Source: CAIJXO01 sp041308645 (GTDB taxonomy: Bacteria > Patescibacteriota > Minisyncoccia > Phycocordibacterales > GWA1-40-21). From it: a DNA stretch of 10,451 nt. The DNA lies in NCBI GenBank assembly GCA_041308645.1, contig JBFZBC010000034.1, positions 1 to 10,451 on the forward strand, in the 5' to 3' direction. Shown here in pieces: positions 1-5,821 of the stretch. Position numbers and translations under genes: made by a program. Every line of letters starts with the position of its first letter. The stretch's first letter is position 1. Below the pieces are notes generated by a model. The model was not told the DNA's origin, made no database searches, and worked only from the letters and a program-made list of their open reading frames with translations.

Positions 1-306
1 AAATCTCTTGCTCTAAACTCCGAATCCGCTAGTCAATACGGGGTGTATTTTTCAAGTTCAACCGCTGTACTATATAAAGGTATAAATTATATTCCAGCAA
101 GCACCAGTAATGAAATATTTTTTTTAAATAATCGGGTTAATATATCTTCCATTAATTTAATAGGAAGTAGTACCAATCAAATTACTTTTAGCCGAATTAC
201 TGGTTATGCTAATGCTAGTGGCACTGTCTCTATGTCACTTAAAGATAATTCTTTACTAGACCGTATGATTAAAATTTATAGGACAGGGGTAGTGGAATAC
301 GAATAA
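1..306 (+). CDS. Pseudopilin-like protein, C-terminal part (5' truncated)
   Basis: The frame is open from the first base to a TAA at 304-306, so this is the last 101 residues of a protein that begins outside the window. A GTG at 43 could serve as a start, but the frame is open upstream and continues in the same Ser/Thr/Asn-rich style, so I treat the gene as truncated. The visible part is polar and beta-rich (ending RTGVVEYE), with no membrane segment, as in the C-terminal globular domain of GspH/FimT-type minor pilins. The assignment rests mostly on context: the next gene starts one base after this stop and encodes a clear prepilin. The family is inferred and no diagnostic motif is in view. 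Confidence 0.55.
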   Translation, partial: KSLALNSESASQYGVYFSSSTAVLYKGINYIPASTSNEIFFLNNRVNISSINLIGSSTNQITFSRITGYANASGTVSMSLKDNSLLDRMIKIYRTGVVEYE

Positions 307-307
307 T

Positions 308-781
308 ATGCACATTTTTTTAAAGAAAAAGTCTGGTATGAGTTTAGTGGAGGTAATAATTGCCTTAGCAATCACTCTTTTGATTTCTTCTGTTTTGGTT
401 TTTGCTAATTTAACCTACTTTAGAACTTCGACGGATAGTATTAAAGATATTAAAGCTATATATTTGACAGAAGAAGGTGTAGAAGTCATAACATTTTTAG
501 CTAAAGATTGGAATAATTTAGGTGAAGTGGATGTTGATTATTACTTATTTTGGACGGGATTGACTTGGGTAGCTACCACCACTGAAAATTATATTGATCA
601 AATATACAAAAGAAAATTTTTTACTGAAGTAGTAAACAGAGATAATAATAATGACATTGTTTTATCTGGCGGTTCACCAGATTTAAACACTAGAAAGTTA
701 ACGGTTCAGGTTGCTTGGTCAGATAATAAAAGTACTTCTACTAAATCAATCTCATCCTATCTTATGAAATTAAATGATTAA
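308..781 (+). CDS. Type IV prepilin, PilV/GspI-like minor pilin
   Basis: A 157-aa protein with a textbook class III signal: the basic leader MHIFLKKKSG, then MSLVEV, then a hydrophobic helix to about residue 33. Prepilin peptidase (PilD) would cut after Gly10, leaving Met1 and the conserved Glu at mature position 5 (Glu15 here). The rest is a polar globular domain whose end (VQVAWSDN... then SSYLMKLND) resembles the closing strands of PilV/GspI proteins. The start ATG lies one base after the previous stop, and the 3' end overlaps the next gene by 8 nt, so the genes are probably translationally coupled. It probably helps initiate or cap a pilus used for surface attachment or DNA uptake. The prepilin call is firm; the subfamily is inferred. 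Confidence 0.8.
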   Translation: MHIFLKKKSGMSLVEVIIALAITLLISSVLVFANLTYFRTSTDSIKDIKAIYLTEEGVEVITFLAKDWNNLGEVDVDYYLFWTGLTWVATTTENYIDQIYKRKFFTEVVNRDNNNDIVLSGGSPDLNTRKLTVQVAWSDNKSTSTKSISSYLMKLND

Positions 782-1319
782 AACTAATAATTTTAAAAGA
801 GACTCTAAAATATATTTAGATAAAAAGGGATATTCCTTAATAGAAGCTTTAATATATTTATCAATTTTTGTTGTTGTAAGTTCTGTTATTATTTCTTTGA
901 TTTGGTCAATGATAAGAATGAATCGTCAAGTAACTCCACTAAATTCTATTAGCCGGGCCGCGGTCTCTTCTTTAGAGGCAATAAATAGAGAAATTAGAGG
1001 TGCAGTTCGCGTAGATTTGATTAATAGTATTTTTTCCACCTCCACCAGTAGTTTAGAACTCATTACTCAGGGTGATCAAGGTTTTCCTGGAAGAGTTAAA
1101 ATTTATTTATCTTCTGGAGTTATAAAAATGGATAAAGATAATATTTATCTAGGGCCTCTTAGCCCAAATAACGTAAATGTTGATGCTCTAACCTTTAATT
1201 ATATATCCTCTTCAACTCAAAGTTTAATAAAGATAGAAATAGATTTATCTTCTGGGGTTGGTGAGTATAGAAAAACCGAGAATTTTTATTCCTCTTCCAG
1301 ACTTTATAATGGCAAATAA
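774..1319 (+). CDS. Type IV prepilin, PilW/GspJ-like minor pilin
   Basis: A 181-aa protein with a longer leader (19 residues, ending DKKG) followed by YSLIEALIYL. The expected cut is after Gly19 and the conserved Glu5 of the mature protein is Glu24. The hydrophobic helix runs to about residue 46 and is followed by RMNRQ, as in PilW/GspJ pilins. The globular part is rich in Ser and Thr. It overlaps the preceding pilin by 8 nt and lies 8 bp before the PilX-like gene, matching the usual minor-pilin order of an H/I/J-like series followed by an X/K-like member. No Shine-Dalgarno sequence is visible, so translation may depend on coupling. The prepilin status is secure; the exact subfamily is not. 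Confidence 0.78.
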   Translation: MIKTNNFKRDSKIYLDKKGYSLIEALIYLSIFVVVSSVIISLIWSMIRMNRQVTPLNSISRAAVSSLEAINREIRGAVRVDLINSIFSTSTSSLELITQGDQGFPGRVKIYLSSGVIKMDKDNIYLGPLSPNNVNVDALTFNYISSSTQSLIKIEIDLSSGVGEYRKTENFYSSSRLYNGK

Positions 1320-1327
1320 ATTTAGTT

Positions 1328-2590
1328 ATGATTAAAAACAAAGGAAAAAGAAATCAAGGGCAAGTAATGTTAGTTGTAGTGATTTTATTTATGAGCATCT
1401 CCTTGATTGTCGTTTCGGGAATAATTAGCCCAACTATCAGAAATATTAAAGTTTCTTCTGATTTATTAAAATCTAAACAAAGTCTGTTTTTATCTGGATC
1501 TGGTGTTGCTGATGCTATTTACCGAATAAAAAATAATTTACAAATATCTGAGCAAGAATTTTTGTCTATTAATGAGCAAATAGCCACTACCAGTATAATT
1601 GATACCTTTGACATCAAAAATATTATTTCAGTTTCAAATTACTCTAATTATTTTAGAAGTATTGAAGTAAAAATGGTAAGAGGAATTCCTTTACCATTTT
1701 ATTATGGCGCCCAGACTGGTAAAGGTGGATTTACCATGAGTGGTAATTCTCAAGTTAACGGTAGTATTTATTCTGGCGGGTCAGTTTCAGGTGGTTCAGT
1801 TATTGGCTCAGTAGTTTCTGCTGGCCCCACCGGTTTTATTTCCGATGTTAAAGTAGGTGCTCTTGGAGTAGGAGATGCTCACGCTCATACGGTTTTGAAT
1901 TCAAATATTCAAGGACTTCTAAAATGTAAAGTTGGTTTCGATAATAACAAAATTTGTGATACTTCTTTTGCTAATCCGGGGCCTGTAGAGATGCCAATAT
2001 CTAGTGAGCAGATAGCTAAATGGAAGACCGAGGTGGAAGCGTTACCAGAAAATATTATTGTTGGTAATTATTCCCCATCTCAACCCGTGACACTTGGTCC
2101 GGTCAAAATCACCGGTAATTTTGAAATAAAAAACACAGTAAATATGGTTGGGACAATCTGGGTAGAAGGAGAATTAAAGTTCCTTAATGCTAATGCTAAA
2201 ATTATATTAGATACTAGTACCTACGAAAATAAGAGCGGTGTGATATTAGTGGATAAGTATGTTAATTTTTCTGGTGGTAGTCAGATATTAAGTACCGGCA
2301 TTCCTGGAAGTTATGTAATGCTTCTTATAACTAGTGATTGTCCAGTCAGTTCATTTTGTTCTGACAATAATGCTATCTCAGCTTCAGGTGGAGCTGGTTC
2401 TGTAGTTTTAGCAGCACCATATGGAACAATAAGTTTTAGTGGAAATTCTAAAGCTAAACAAGTGATAGCCGACAAGATTATAGCAGCAGGAACAACACTT
2501 ATAGAATATGAAGATGGTTTAGCTGAAATAGTTTTTCTTAGTGGACCATCTGGGGATTATAGTGTTGTCAGTTTTTCTGAAGTTGAATAA
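1328..2590 (+). CDS. PilX-like pilus assembly protein with Gly/Ser-rich repeat region
   Basis: A 420-aa protein. The N-terminus (KRNQGQVMLVVVILFMSISLIVVSG) resembles the PilX N-terminal domain: a short basic leader and one membrane helix at about residues 13-35. It lacks the usual G-F-T-L-x-E prepilin motif. Residues about 134-190 are a run of short Gly/Ser/Val units (SGNSQVNGSIYSGGS and similar), which suggests a stacked beta structure like polymer-forming or adhesin-type proteins. The C-terminal third is also beta-rich and Gly/Ser-rich. Four cysteines fall in two close pairs (Cys200/Cys210 and Cys338/Cys344) that could form disulfides outside the cell. It is the last gene of the cluster and is followed directly by a strong terminator. 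A surface-exposed pilus component or tip adhesin is an inference. Confidence 0.65.
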   Translation: MIKNKGKRNQGQVMLVVVILFMSISLIVVSGIISPTIRNIKVSSDLLKSKQSLFLSGSGVADAIYRIKNNLQISEQEFLSINEQIATTSIIDTFDIKNIISVSNYSNYFRSIEVKMVRGIPLPFYYGAQTGKGGFTMSGNSQVNGSIYSGGSVSGGSVIGSVVSAGPTGFISDVKVGALGVGDAHAHTVLNSNIQGLLKCKVGFDNNKICDTSFANPGPVEMPISSEQIAKWKTEVEALPENIIVGNYSPSQPVTLGPVKITGNFEIKNTVNMVGTIWVEGELKFLNANAKIILDTSTYENKSGVILVDKYVNFSGGSQILSTGIPGSYVMLLITSDCPVSSFCSDNNAISASGGAGSVVLAAPYGTISFSGNSKAKQVIADKIIAAGTTLIEYEDGLAEIVFLSGPSGDYSVVSFSEVE

Positions 2591-2611
2591 ATTATGATTA
2601 TAATTTTAAAC

Positions 2612-2638
2612 AAAAAACCTCCGAGTGGAGGTTTTTTT
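2612..2638. terminator. Bidirectional intrinsic terminator between pilin operon and rplT
   Basis: The stem CCTCC / GGAGG (2618-2622 and 2627-2631) closes the loop GAGT. It is flanked by A6 on the left and T7 on the right, which extend the pairing. Because both sides carry the homopolymer run, it can stop transcripts from the plus-strand pilin operon and from the minus-strand infC-rpmI-rplT operon that converge here. Confidence 0.85.
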
Positions 2639-2643
2639 AATAT

Positions 2644-2988
2644 TTATTTTACTTGAGAGACCACTCTTTTAAAAGTATCAGGATTGTTTTCGGCTAGATC
2701 AGCTAGAATTTTTCTGTCAATATCAATATTTTTCTTTTTCATTTCACCAATGAATTTGCTATAAGAAAACCCTTCCGGTCTTAAGGCAGCATTAATCTTT
2801 ACATTGAAAAGTCGGCGCATGTCACCCTTTTTATCTCGGCGGTGAGCAAAAGCATGAGCTCCAGCGTGAGCCACTGCTTCAGTGGCAGCAGCTTCCTTGG
2901 TGGAACGGCTAAACCTATAACCCTTAACCTGTTTTAATAGATTTCTTCTAGTCTTTGTTTTTAATACTCCTCTTTTAACTCTGGTCAT
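2644..2988 (-). CDS. rplT: 50S ribosomal protein L20
   Basis: A 114-aa protein, close to the usual length of about 115-118. The N-terminus (MTRVKRG, then KTRRNLLKQVKGYRFSRST) has the basic, RNA-binding extension of L20. The C-terminal half (RRLFNVKINAALRPEGFSYSKFIGEMKKKNIDIDRKILADLA) matches the L20 globular core. L20 binds 23S rRNA early in assembly of the large subunit and in several bacteria also represses its own infC-rpmI-rplT operon. It is the last gene of that operon here, 19 bp after rpmI, and ends just before the shared terminator. There is no Shine-Dalgarno sequence upstream of the ATG; the spacer is AT-only apart from one C. Confidence 0.97.
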   Translation of the reverse strand: MTRVKRGVLKTKTRRNLLKQVKGYRFSRSTKEAAATEAVAHAGAHAFAHRRDKKGDMRRLFNVKINAALRPEGFSYSKFIGEMKKKNIDIDRKILADLAENNPDTFKRVVSQVK

Positions 2989-3007
2989 ATTAGTAAATTA
3001 TTATTAA

Positions 3008-3193
3008 TTAAGCACCAACTAGGAATCTAGCCTTAGCTTTGTTTTTAAAATTAACATTTAAGGTTCTATTTTTGGACATCTGACTACGGCTAGACGCTTT
3101 GGCATTAAAATGGTTTTGCCCGGCTTTCCGACCGATGATTTTACCGGTTCTTGTTACTCTTAATCTTTTACTAAATGATTTATTCGTTTTCAT
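3008..3193 (-). CDS. rpmI: 50S ribosomal protein L35
   Basis: A small basic protein of 61 aa that starts MKTNKSFSKRLRVTRTGKI and continues GRKAGQNHFNAKASSR, matching the conserved L35 pattern KTxKS..KR.k.T.tGKi..r.ag..H. Many L35 proteins have a short MPKM extension; this one starts directly at the MKTNKS core. It lies between infC and rplT in the conserved translation operon, with 39 bp to infC. The leader before ATG is A/T-rich and lacks a recognisable ribosome binding site. Confidence 0.96.
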   Translation of the reverse strand: MKTNKSFSKRLRVTRTGKIIGRKAGQNHFNAKASSRSQMSKNRTLNVNFKNKAKARFLVGA

Positions 3194-3232
3194 TTTTTTA
3201 TTAAATACTTATATCTATACTCATATTTCTTT

Positions 3233-3745
3233 CTACGCTTTTTCTATTACCATGGTTAGTCCTTTCATTCCTTTTTTTGGATTCTCGGCAACTTTATATT
3301 TTTCCGTAATTAATTTTAAAATTCTGTCTAGTCTTTCAGTTAAGAACTTGAAATCCATATATTTAGCCCGACCAGTAATATATAAATCTATCTTGATTCT
3401 GTGTCCCTCTTTAAGCCACTCAGAAGCTTTACTGGCTTTAAGTTGTAAATCATGTTCATCTGTGCCGATCTTAACCTGCAAACTTTTTGTCTCTATGGTT
3501 TTTACCTTTGTTTTTGCTGCTTTTTGCTTTTTTTTCTCATCATACTGATATTTACCAAAATCGGCAATCTTACAAATAGGCGGAACAATATTTGGTGATA
3601 TTTCTATCAAATCTAAACCAAGTTCCTGCGCTTTCATCAGAGCATCTCTTAAAGGAATCACTCCGAAATTTTCACCAGCAGGGCCGATTACTCTAAGTTC
3701 AGGAGACTTTATTTGATGATTTATTCTGATTTTTGTATTACTCAA
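3233..3745 (-). CDS. infC: Translation initiation factor IF-3
   Basis: A 170-aa protein with both IF-3 domains: the N-terminal domain (RINHQIKSPELRVIGPAGENFGV...LDLIEISPNIVPPICKIADFGKYQY), a Lys-rich linker (about residues 70-85), and the C-terminal domain (VKTIETKSLQVKIGTDEHDLQLKASKASEWLKEGHRIKIDLYITGR...). IF-3 binds the 30S subunit, prevents premature 50S joining and rejects non-standard start codons. The start is TTG: an in-frame TAA lies five codons upstream, and the next in-frame ATG (residue 37) would delete the start of the domain. A rare infC start codon is the classic basis of IF-3 autoregulation. It is first in the infC-rpmI-rplT operon and ends with TAG. Confidence 0.95.
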   Translation of the reverse strand: MSNTKIRINHQIKSPELRVIGPAGENFGVIPLRDALMKAQELGLDLIEISPNIVPPICKIADFGKYQYDEKKKQKAAKTKVKTIETKSLQVKIGTDEHDLQLKASKASEWLKEGHRIKIDLYITGRAKYMDFKFLTERLDRILKLITEKYKVAENPKKGMKGLTMVIEKA

Positions 3746-3773
3746 CTTTTTTGTAAATTATCTGAGAAACTTA

Positions 3774-3802
3774 TTTATAGCATAGTTTATCTTTAAGAGC
3801 AA
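3774..3802 (-). promoter_or_regulatory. Predicted promoter of infC-rpmI-rplT
   Basis: On the minus strand, a -35 box TTGCTC (3802-3797) is separated by 17 bp from TATAAA (3779-3774), which is preceded by TG plus one base (extended -10). Transcription would start about 27 nt upstream of the TTG start of infC. Nothing in the short leader is recognisable as an L20-binding site, though I cannot fold it rigorously. Confidence 0.5.
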
Positions 3803-3830
3803 GCTTAGTTTTAAGGTTATTAGGAAATAT

Positions 3831-3864
3831 AAAAGGGCGTTGCACGAGTGTGCAACGCCCTCTT
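3831..3864 (-). terminator. Intrinsic terminator of the small membrane protein gene
   Basis: A perfect 11-bp GC-rich stem (3835-3845 with 3850-3860) encloses the loop GAGT on the plus strand, followed on the minus strand by TTTT. It lies 10 bp after the stop of the minus-strand gene and insulates it from the infC promoter. It uses the same GAGT loop as the terminator at 2612-2638. Confidence 0.8.
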
Positions 3865-3870
3865 TTCCTC

Positions 3871-4140
3871 TTACTGCCCCAAGATCGAATTAACTGACGG
3901 AAATCGATTTTTTTCAGGATCCTTTCTAAATGACCAGTTTCTGCCTTTGATAAAAATATTAATCAAAAAAACATAGAAACCGGTAATTGCAAGTATTAGA
4001 GAGGTGTAGAGCCACCTCCACCAGAAAGTACAGTCCGGAGAAATCATGAGTTGACGCATTTTATTTAGAGCCCAGCCACTTCCAACAATCACCACCAGCC
4101 AGAAAAAGATCACAATCAGATTTATTAAGAACATTATCAT
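3871..4140 (-). CDS. Small two-helix membrane protein, unknown function
   Basis: An 89-aa protein with two predicted membrane segments: residues about 2-25 (FLINLIVIFFWLVVIVGSGWAL) and about 41-64 (LYTSLILAITGFYVFLINIFI). A short loop between them contains one Cys and a WWRW cluster, and the tail is basic and polar. I do not recognise a family. The start is chosen at the ATG whose first base is 4140, because AAGGGGG lies 5 nt upstream. This is the only clear Shine-Dalgarno sequence in the window. A TTG five codons further up would overlap that site and is less likely. It is a single-gene unit with its own terminator. A hairpin terminator on the same strand ends about 73 nt before the start codon, so the gene may follow a regulated leader. 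Confidence 0.7.
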   Translation of the reverse strand: MIMFLINLIVIFFWLVVIVGSGWALNKMRQLMISPDCTFWWRWLYTSLILAITGFYVFLINIFIKGRNWSFRKDPEKNRFPSVNSILGQ

Positions 4141-4212
4141 ATAAACCCCCTTCAATGTTTAAGAACGATTTCTTGGATTAAATTAACATATTGTGTTGAT
4201 TATGTCTAGTAT

Positions 4213-4243
4213 AAAAAAGCCTCGAATGCGGTACATTCGAGGC
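4213..4243 (-). terminator. Orphan minus-strand terminator
   Basis: A perfect 10-bp stem (GCCTCGAATG at 4219-4228 with its complement at 4234-4243) and a 5-nt loop are followed on the minus strand by six T. No open reading frame precedes it on that strand for several hundred bases. It should therefore end either a small RNA starting near 4310 or an attenuated leader of the gene that begins at 4140. Confidence 0.75.
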
Positions 4244-4358
4244 GGAGTCTCCCAACATGCAAAGGAGTTGAATCAAAATCTGTGGAGATTTACTAGGGCA
4301 GGAGCGATTTTTTAGAAAACAATATAATTAAGAATATCTTCTGTTAACTTACAATAAC

Positions 4359-4386
4359 TTGATTTTTTGGGCAAATAGTTTATAAT
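4359..4386 (+). promoter_or_regulatory. Predicted plus-strand promoter
   Basis: TTGATT (4359-4364), a 16-bp spacer and a consensus TATAAT (4381-4386). Transcription would start near 4393, about 130 nt upstream of the membrane protein gene at 4523, giving an unusually long leader for this window. Confidence 0.5.
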
Positions 4387-4399
4387 GTTAATGTAAATC

Positions 4400-4424
4400 A
4401 AATATGCCACGAAAGGGCATATTT
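4400..4424 (+). other. Hairpin at the start of the leader of the 4523 gene
   Basis: A 9-bp stem, AAATATGCC (4400-4408) with GGCATATTT (4416-4424), encloses a 7-nt loop. It begins only about 8 nt after the predicted start of transcription. A weak T-rich stretch follows, so it could act as a terminator/attenuator or simply stabilise the 5' end of the transcript. Confidence 0.45.
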
Positions 4425-4522
4425 TGTTTATGAGATAGAAATGATTTTTATTATCTCTATCCGGTCGATTTTTATAAGCACCCTAGAAATTTATAAATTT
4501 TTTGGGTTAATTAAAATAAGCT

Positions 4523-4828
4523 ATGATTATTTTTACTTTAGGAATTGTAGAAATGTTCGTTATCTCTTATTGGACAAAAGCTGTGGTTGAGTCAAGAATT
4601 TTTATGAGTGGAATAATCACTGTCATAAATATTTTTATTTGGTTTTATGTTTTAAGGACTTTTGTGGATAACCTAGATAACTTGTACTTGGTATTAACCT
4701 ATGCTCTTGGTTGCGCCATCGGCACAATGCTCTCCAGTCTTGTTTCTAATCGGGAAAAAACCAGAAAAAATAAAAAAGTAAAAAAAGCTTTGGCTAAATT
4801 TAAAGAACAAGCTTTAGTTCTTGAATAA
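4523..4828 (+). CDS. UPF0316/DUF5698-like small membrane protein
   Basis: A 101-aa protein with three hydrophobic segments (about residues 2-20, 28-47 and 53-74) and a strongly basic, coiled tail (REKTRKNKKVKKALAKFKEQ). The central part, VLRTFVDNLDNLYLVLTYALGCAIGTMLSS, resembles the conserved membrane domain of the UPF0316 (DUF2179/DUF5698) family, where a D-N-L-D/N motif precedes an A-Y-A-L-G-x-A-x-G-T helix. The cytoplasmic DUF2179 domain found in longer relatives is absent. The match is from memory of the family pattern and the function is unknown. No Shine-Dalgarno sequence is present; TAAAAT lies 5 nt before the ATG, so a leaderless start is possible besides the upstream promoter. It is a single gene ended by a strong terminator. 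Confidence 0.6.
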   Translation: MIIFTLGIVEMFVISYWTKAVVESRIFMSGIITVINIFIWFYVLRTFVDNLDNLYLVLTYALGCAIGTMLSSLVSNREKTRKNKKVKKALAKFKEQALVLE

Positions 4829-4872
4829 AAAATGATTAATAAAATGTTAGATGAGCCTCCCCAGTGGAGGAT

Positions 4873-4915
4873 AAAAAAACCACTCATTAAATTATATTTA
4901 TAGAGTGGTTTTTTT
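4873..4915. terminator. Bidirectional intrinsic terminator
   Basis: The stem CCACTC (4880-4885) / GAGTGG (4903-4908) is flanked by A7 on the left and T7 on the right, with a 17-nt A/T loop. It serves the plus-strand membrane protein gene and the minus-strand GIY-YIG gene. A small CCTCC / GGAGG hairpin (4856-4870) sits beside it. Confidence 0.8.
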
Positions 4916-4993
4916 GCGGGTTAAACTTTTATCTGTGGACATAAGGGGTAAATTATTAAACTCCTTAAAAGACTACCTTTCTCGGTTTTGGAG

Positions 4994-5266
4994 TTACCAG
5001 TAATTTTTTGTTTCTATCCCATTTTTATATCTACCAATCAAAAATTCCTTTTTAGATCGATTCCATTTCTTGAGTTGTATTTCTCTTTGACGAGACTCAG
5101 CCAAAGTTTCATATTCCTCTAAAAAAACAATTGTAAAATCAGGTACGTATTTTGTAAAACTGGCACCTCATTTTGAGTTATGATAGGTAATTCTCCTCTG
5201 TGGATCCTCGGTAATACCGATATATAGTTTATTACTTGAATTTTTTATCATATAAACAAGATACAT
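4994..5266 (-). pseudogene. GIY-YIG nuclease (UPF0213/YhbQ-like), interrupted by in-frame TGA
   Basis: Reading the minus strand from ATG (5266-5264) to TAA (4996-4994) gives 90 codons of a small single-domain GIY-YIG protein. It starts MYLVYMIKNSSNKLYIGITEDPQRR (the Y-x-V-Y and Y-I-G motifs) and ends with the family's hallmark tail, including AESRQREIQLKKWNRSKKEFLI. Codon 33 (5170-5168) is TGA, between HNSK and GASFTKY. The frame is intact on both sides, so this is one nonsense change and not a frameshift. Relatives typically have a polar or basic residue here, so CGA (Arg) to TGA is the simplest origin. Such proteins are common in CPR genomes, as cleavage enzymes of uncertain role. It could be a recent pseudogene, a readthrough gene or a base-call error. 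No good ribosome binding site is seen. Confidence 0.75.
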
Positions 5267-5314
5267 AGTGGGGAGATTCTATCATTAAAGAAGTCCCTCG
5301 AGAAGCCCTCGGGA

Positions 5315-5440
5315 CACTCGACTACTCTTAATTTTATTTTTTGTATTGTCATAATTAAGTTTATATTAAGGTGGTTTACCACGAGCGAAACAACAAAAAC
5401 ACCTTTTTATAAAAAGGTGTTTTTGTTGTGTAGTCGAGTG
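5315..5440. repeat. 11-bp inverted repeat at the tmRNA 3' end
   Basis: CACTCGACTAC at 5315-5325 is the exact inverted copy of GTAGTCGAGTG at 5430-5440. The right copy contains the last paired base and the discriminator base of the tmRNA acceptor end. The two arms enclose about 100 bp that includes the palindromic terminator and a small GTGG-TTTA-CCAC hairpin (5371-5382). Confidence 0.65.
5390..5429. terminator. 40-bp perfect palindrome, terminator of ssrA
   Basis: Every base from 5390 to 5429 pairs with its mirror position around the centre TTTTTATAAAAA; the arm is ACAACAAAAACACC followed by T5. It begins 10 bp after the tmRNA 3' end and, as RNA, gives a long hairpin ending in a U-rich strand on either strand. 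A terminator of tmRNA transcription, with 3' trailer trimming up to the discriminator base, is the likely role. Confidence 0.75.
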
Positions 5441-5810
5441 GAGATGCCGGGAATTGAACCCGGGTGCAAAAGATATCCTAGATTGAATTTACAAGTGTAG
5501 CTTATCTTTTGTTTTTCGGAAATTAACCTATGGATAAGCAAAACAGTTAATTTCTTATTTCCTTTGTGTCAGCAAAAAGTGGAAAACAATTTGCACTATT
5601 CCGAATTTATAACACCAAGCCTCTTTTATCGGAAGTCCAAGAGATTGACGTTCACTTAAGCTAAAGCGTAAGTGAAACTCTGCATACCGAAGTATGGAGA
5701 GGTAACTGAAATTTTATTTGCAGTTGAATTTCCCAATCATTTTAAAGAGTGAATTGAGATGCTCTACTTGCACAAAATAGGGGAATCAATTGTCTAGGCC
5801 TACCATCCCC
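5439..5810 (-). ncRNA. ssrA: Transfer-messenger RNA (tmRNA)
   Basis: A 372-nt one-piece tmRNA on the minus strand. The acceptor stem pairs GGGGATG (5' end, 5810-5804) with CATCTCC (5446-5440), followed by discriminator A at 5439; CCA is not encoded. The T-arm is CCGGG-TTCAATT-CCCGG. The D-like part GGCCTAGACA follows the 5' strand. The tag frame resumes at GCA (5721) and ends at TAA (5658-5656). It encodes 21 residues, beginning ANKIS and ending TYALA, the expected protease-recognised end. A UUCG-capped hairpin lies inside the tag region, and an 8-bp stem (TTCACTTA/TAAGTGAA) spans its stop. A 9-bp stem GAAATTAAC/GTTAATTTC marks one of the later helices. With SmpB it rescues stalled ribosomes and tags the unfinished protein. 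It lies directly downstream of smpB. Confidence 0.93.
5656..5721 (-). other. tmRNA peptide-tag reading frame
   Basis: 22 codons including stop, from resume codon GCA (Ala) to TAA. The tag is 21 aa, about twice the 10-aa E. coli tag, and ends Y-A-L-A. The resume codon is inferred from the usual context (AACT before GCA AAT) and from the frame that yields the conserved ALA end. Confidence 0.75.
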
Positions 5811-5821
5811 AAATTGTTTGT

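Larger units (their letters stand above)
4141..4522. other. 382-bp non-coding spacer between divergent genes
   Basis: No protein-coding frame here is convincing on either strand. The stretch holds the Shine-Dalgarno site of the minus-strand gene, a strong minus-strand terminator hairpin (4213-4243) with no gene in front of it, a plus-strand promoter (4359-4386) and a plus-strand hairpin (4400-4424). This layout suggests at least one non-coding transcript or a regulated leader on each side. No known riboswitch or RNA family is recognisable by eye. Confidence 0.6.

Noticed and set aside
3099..3548. A 149-codon plus-strand frame over infC and rpmI
   Set aside because: It is antisense to two well-conserved genes and has no family signature.
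4994..5266. UGA recoded to Gly (translation table 25)
   Set aside because: No in-frame TGA occurs in rplT, rpmI, infC, smpB, ftsH, the pilin genes or 534 codons of recJ. A recoding genome would be expected to show many.
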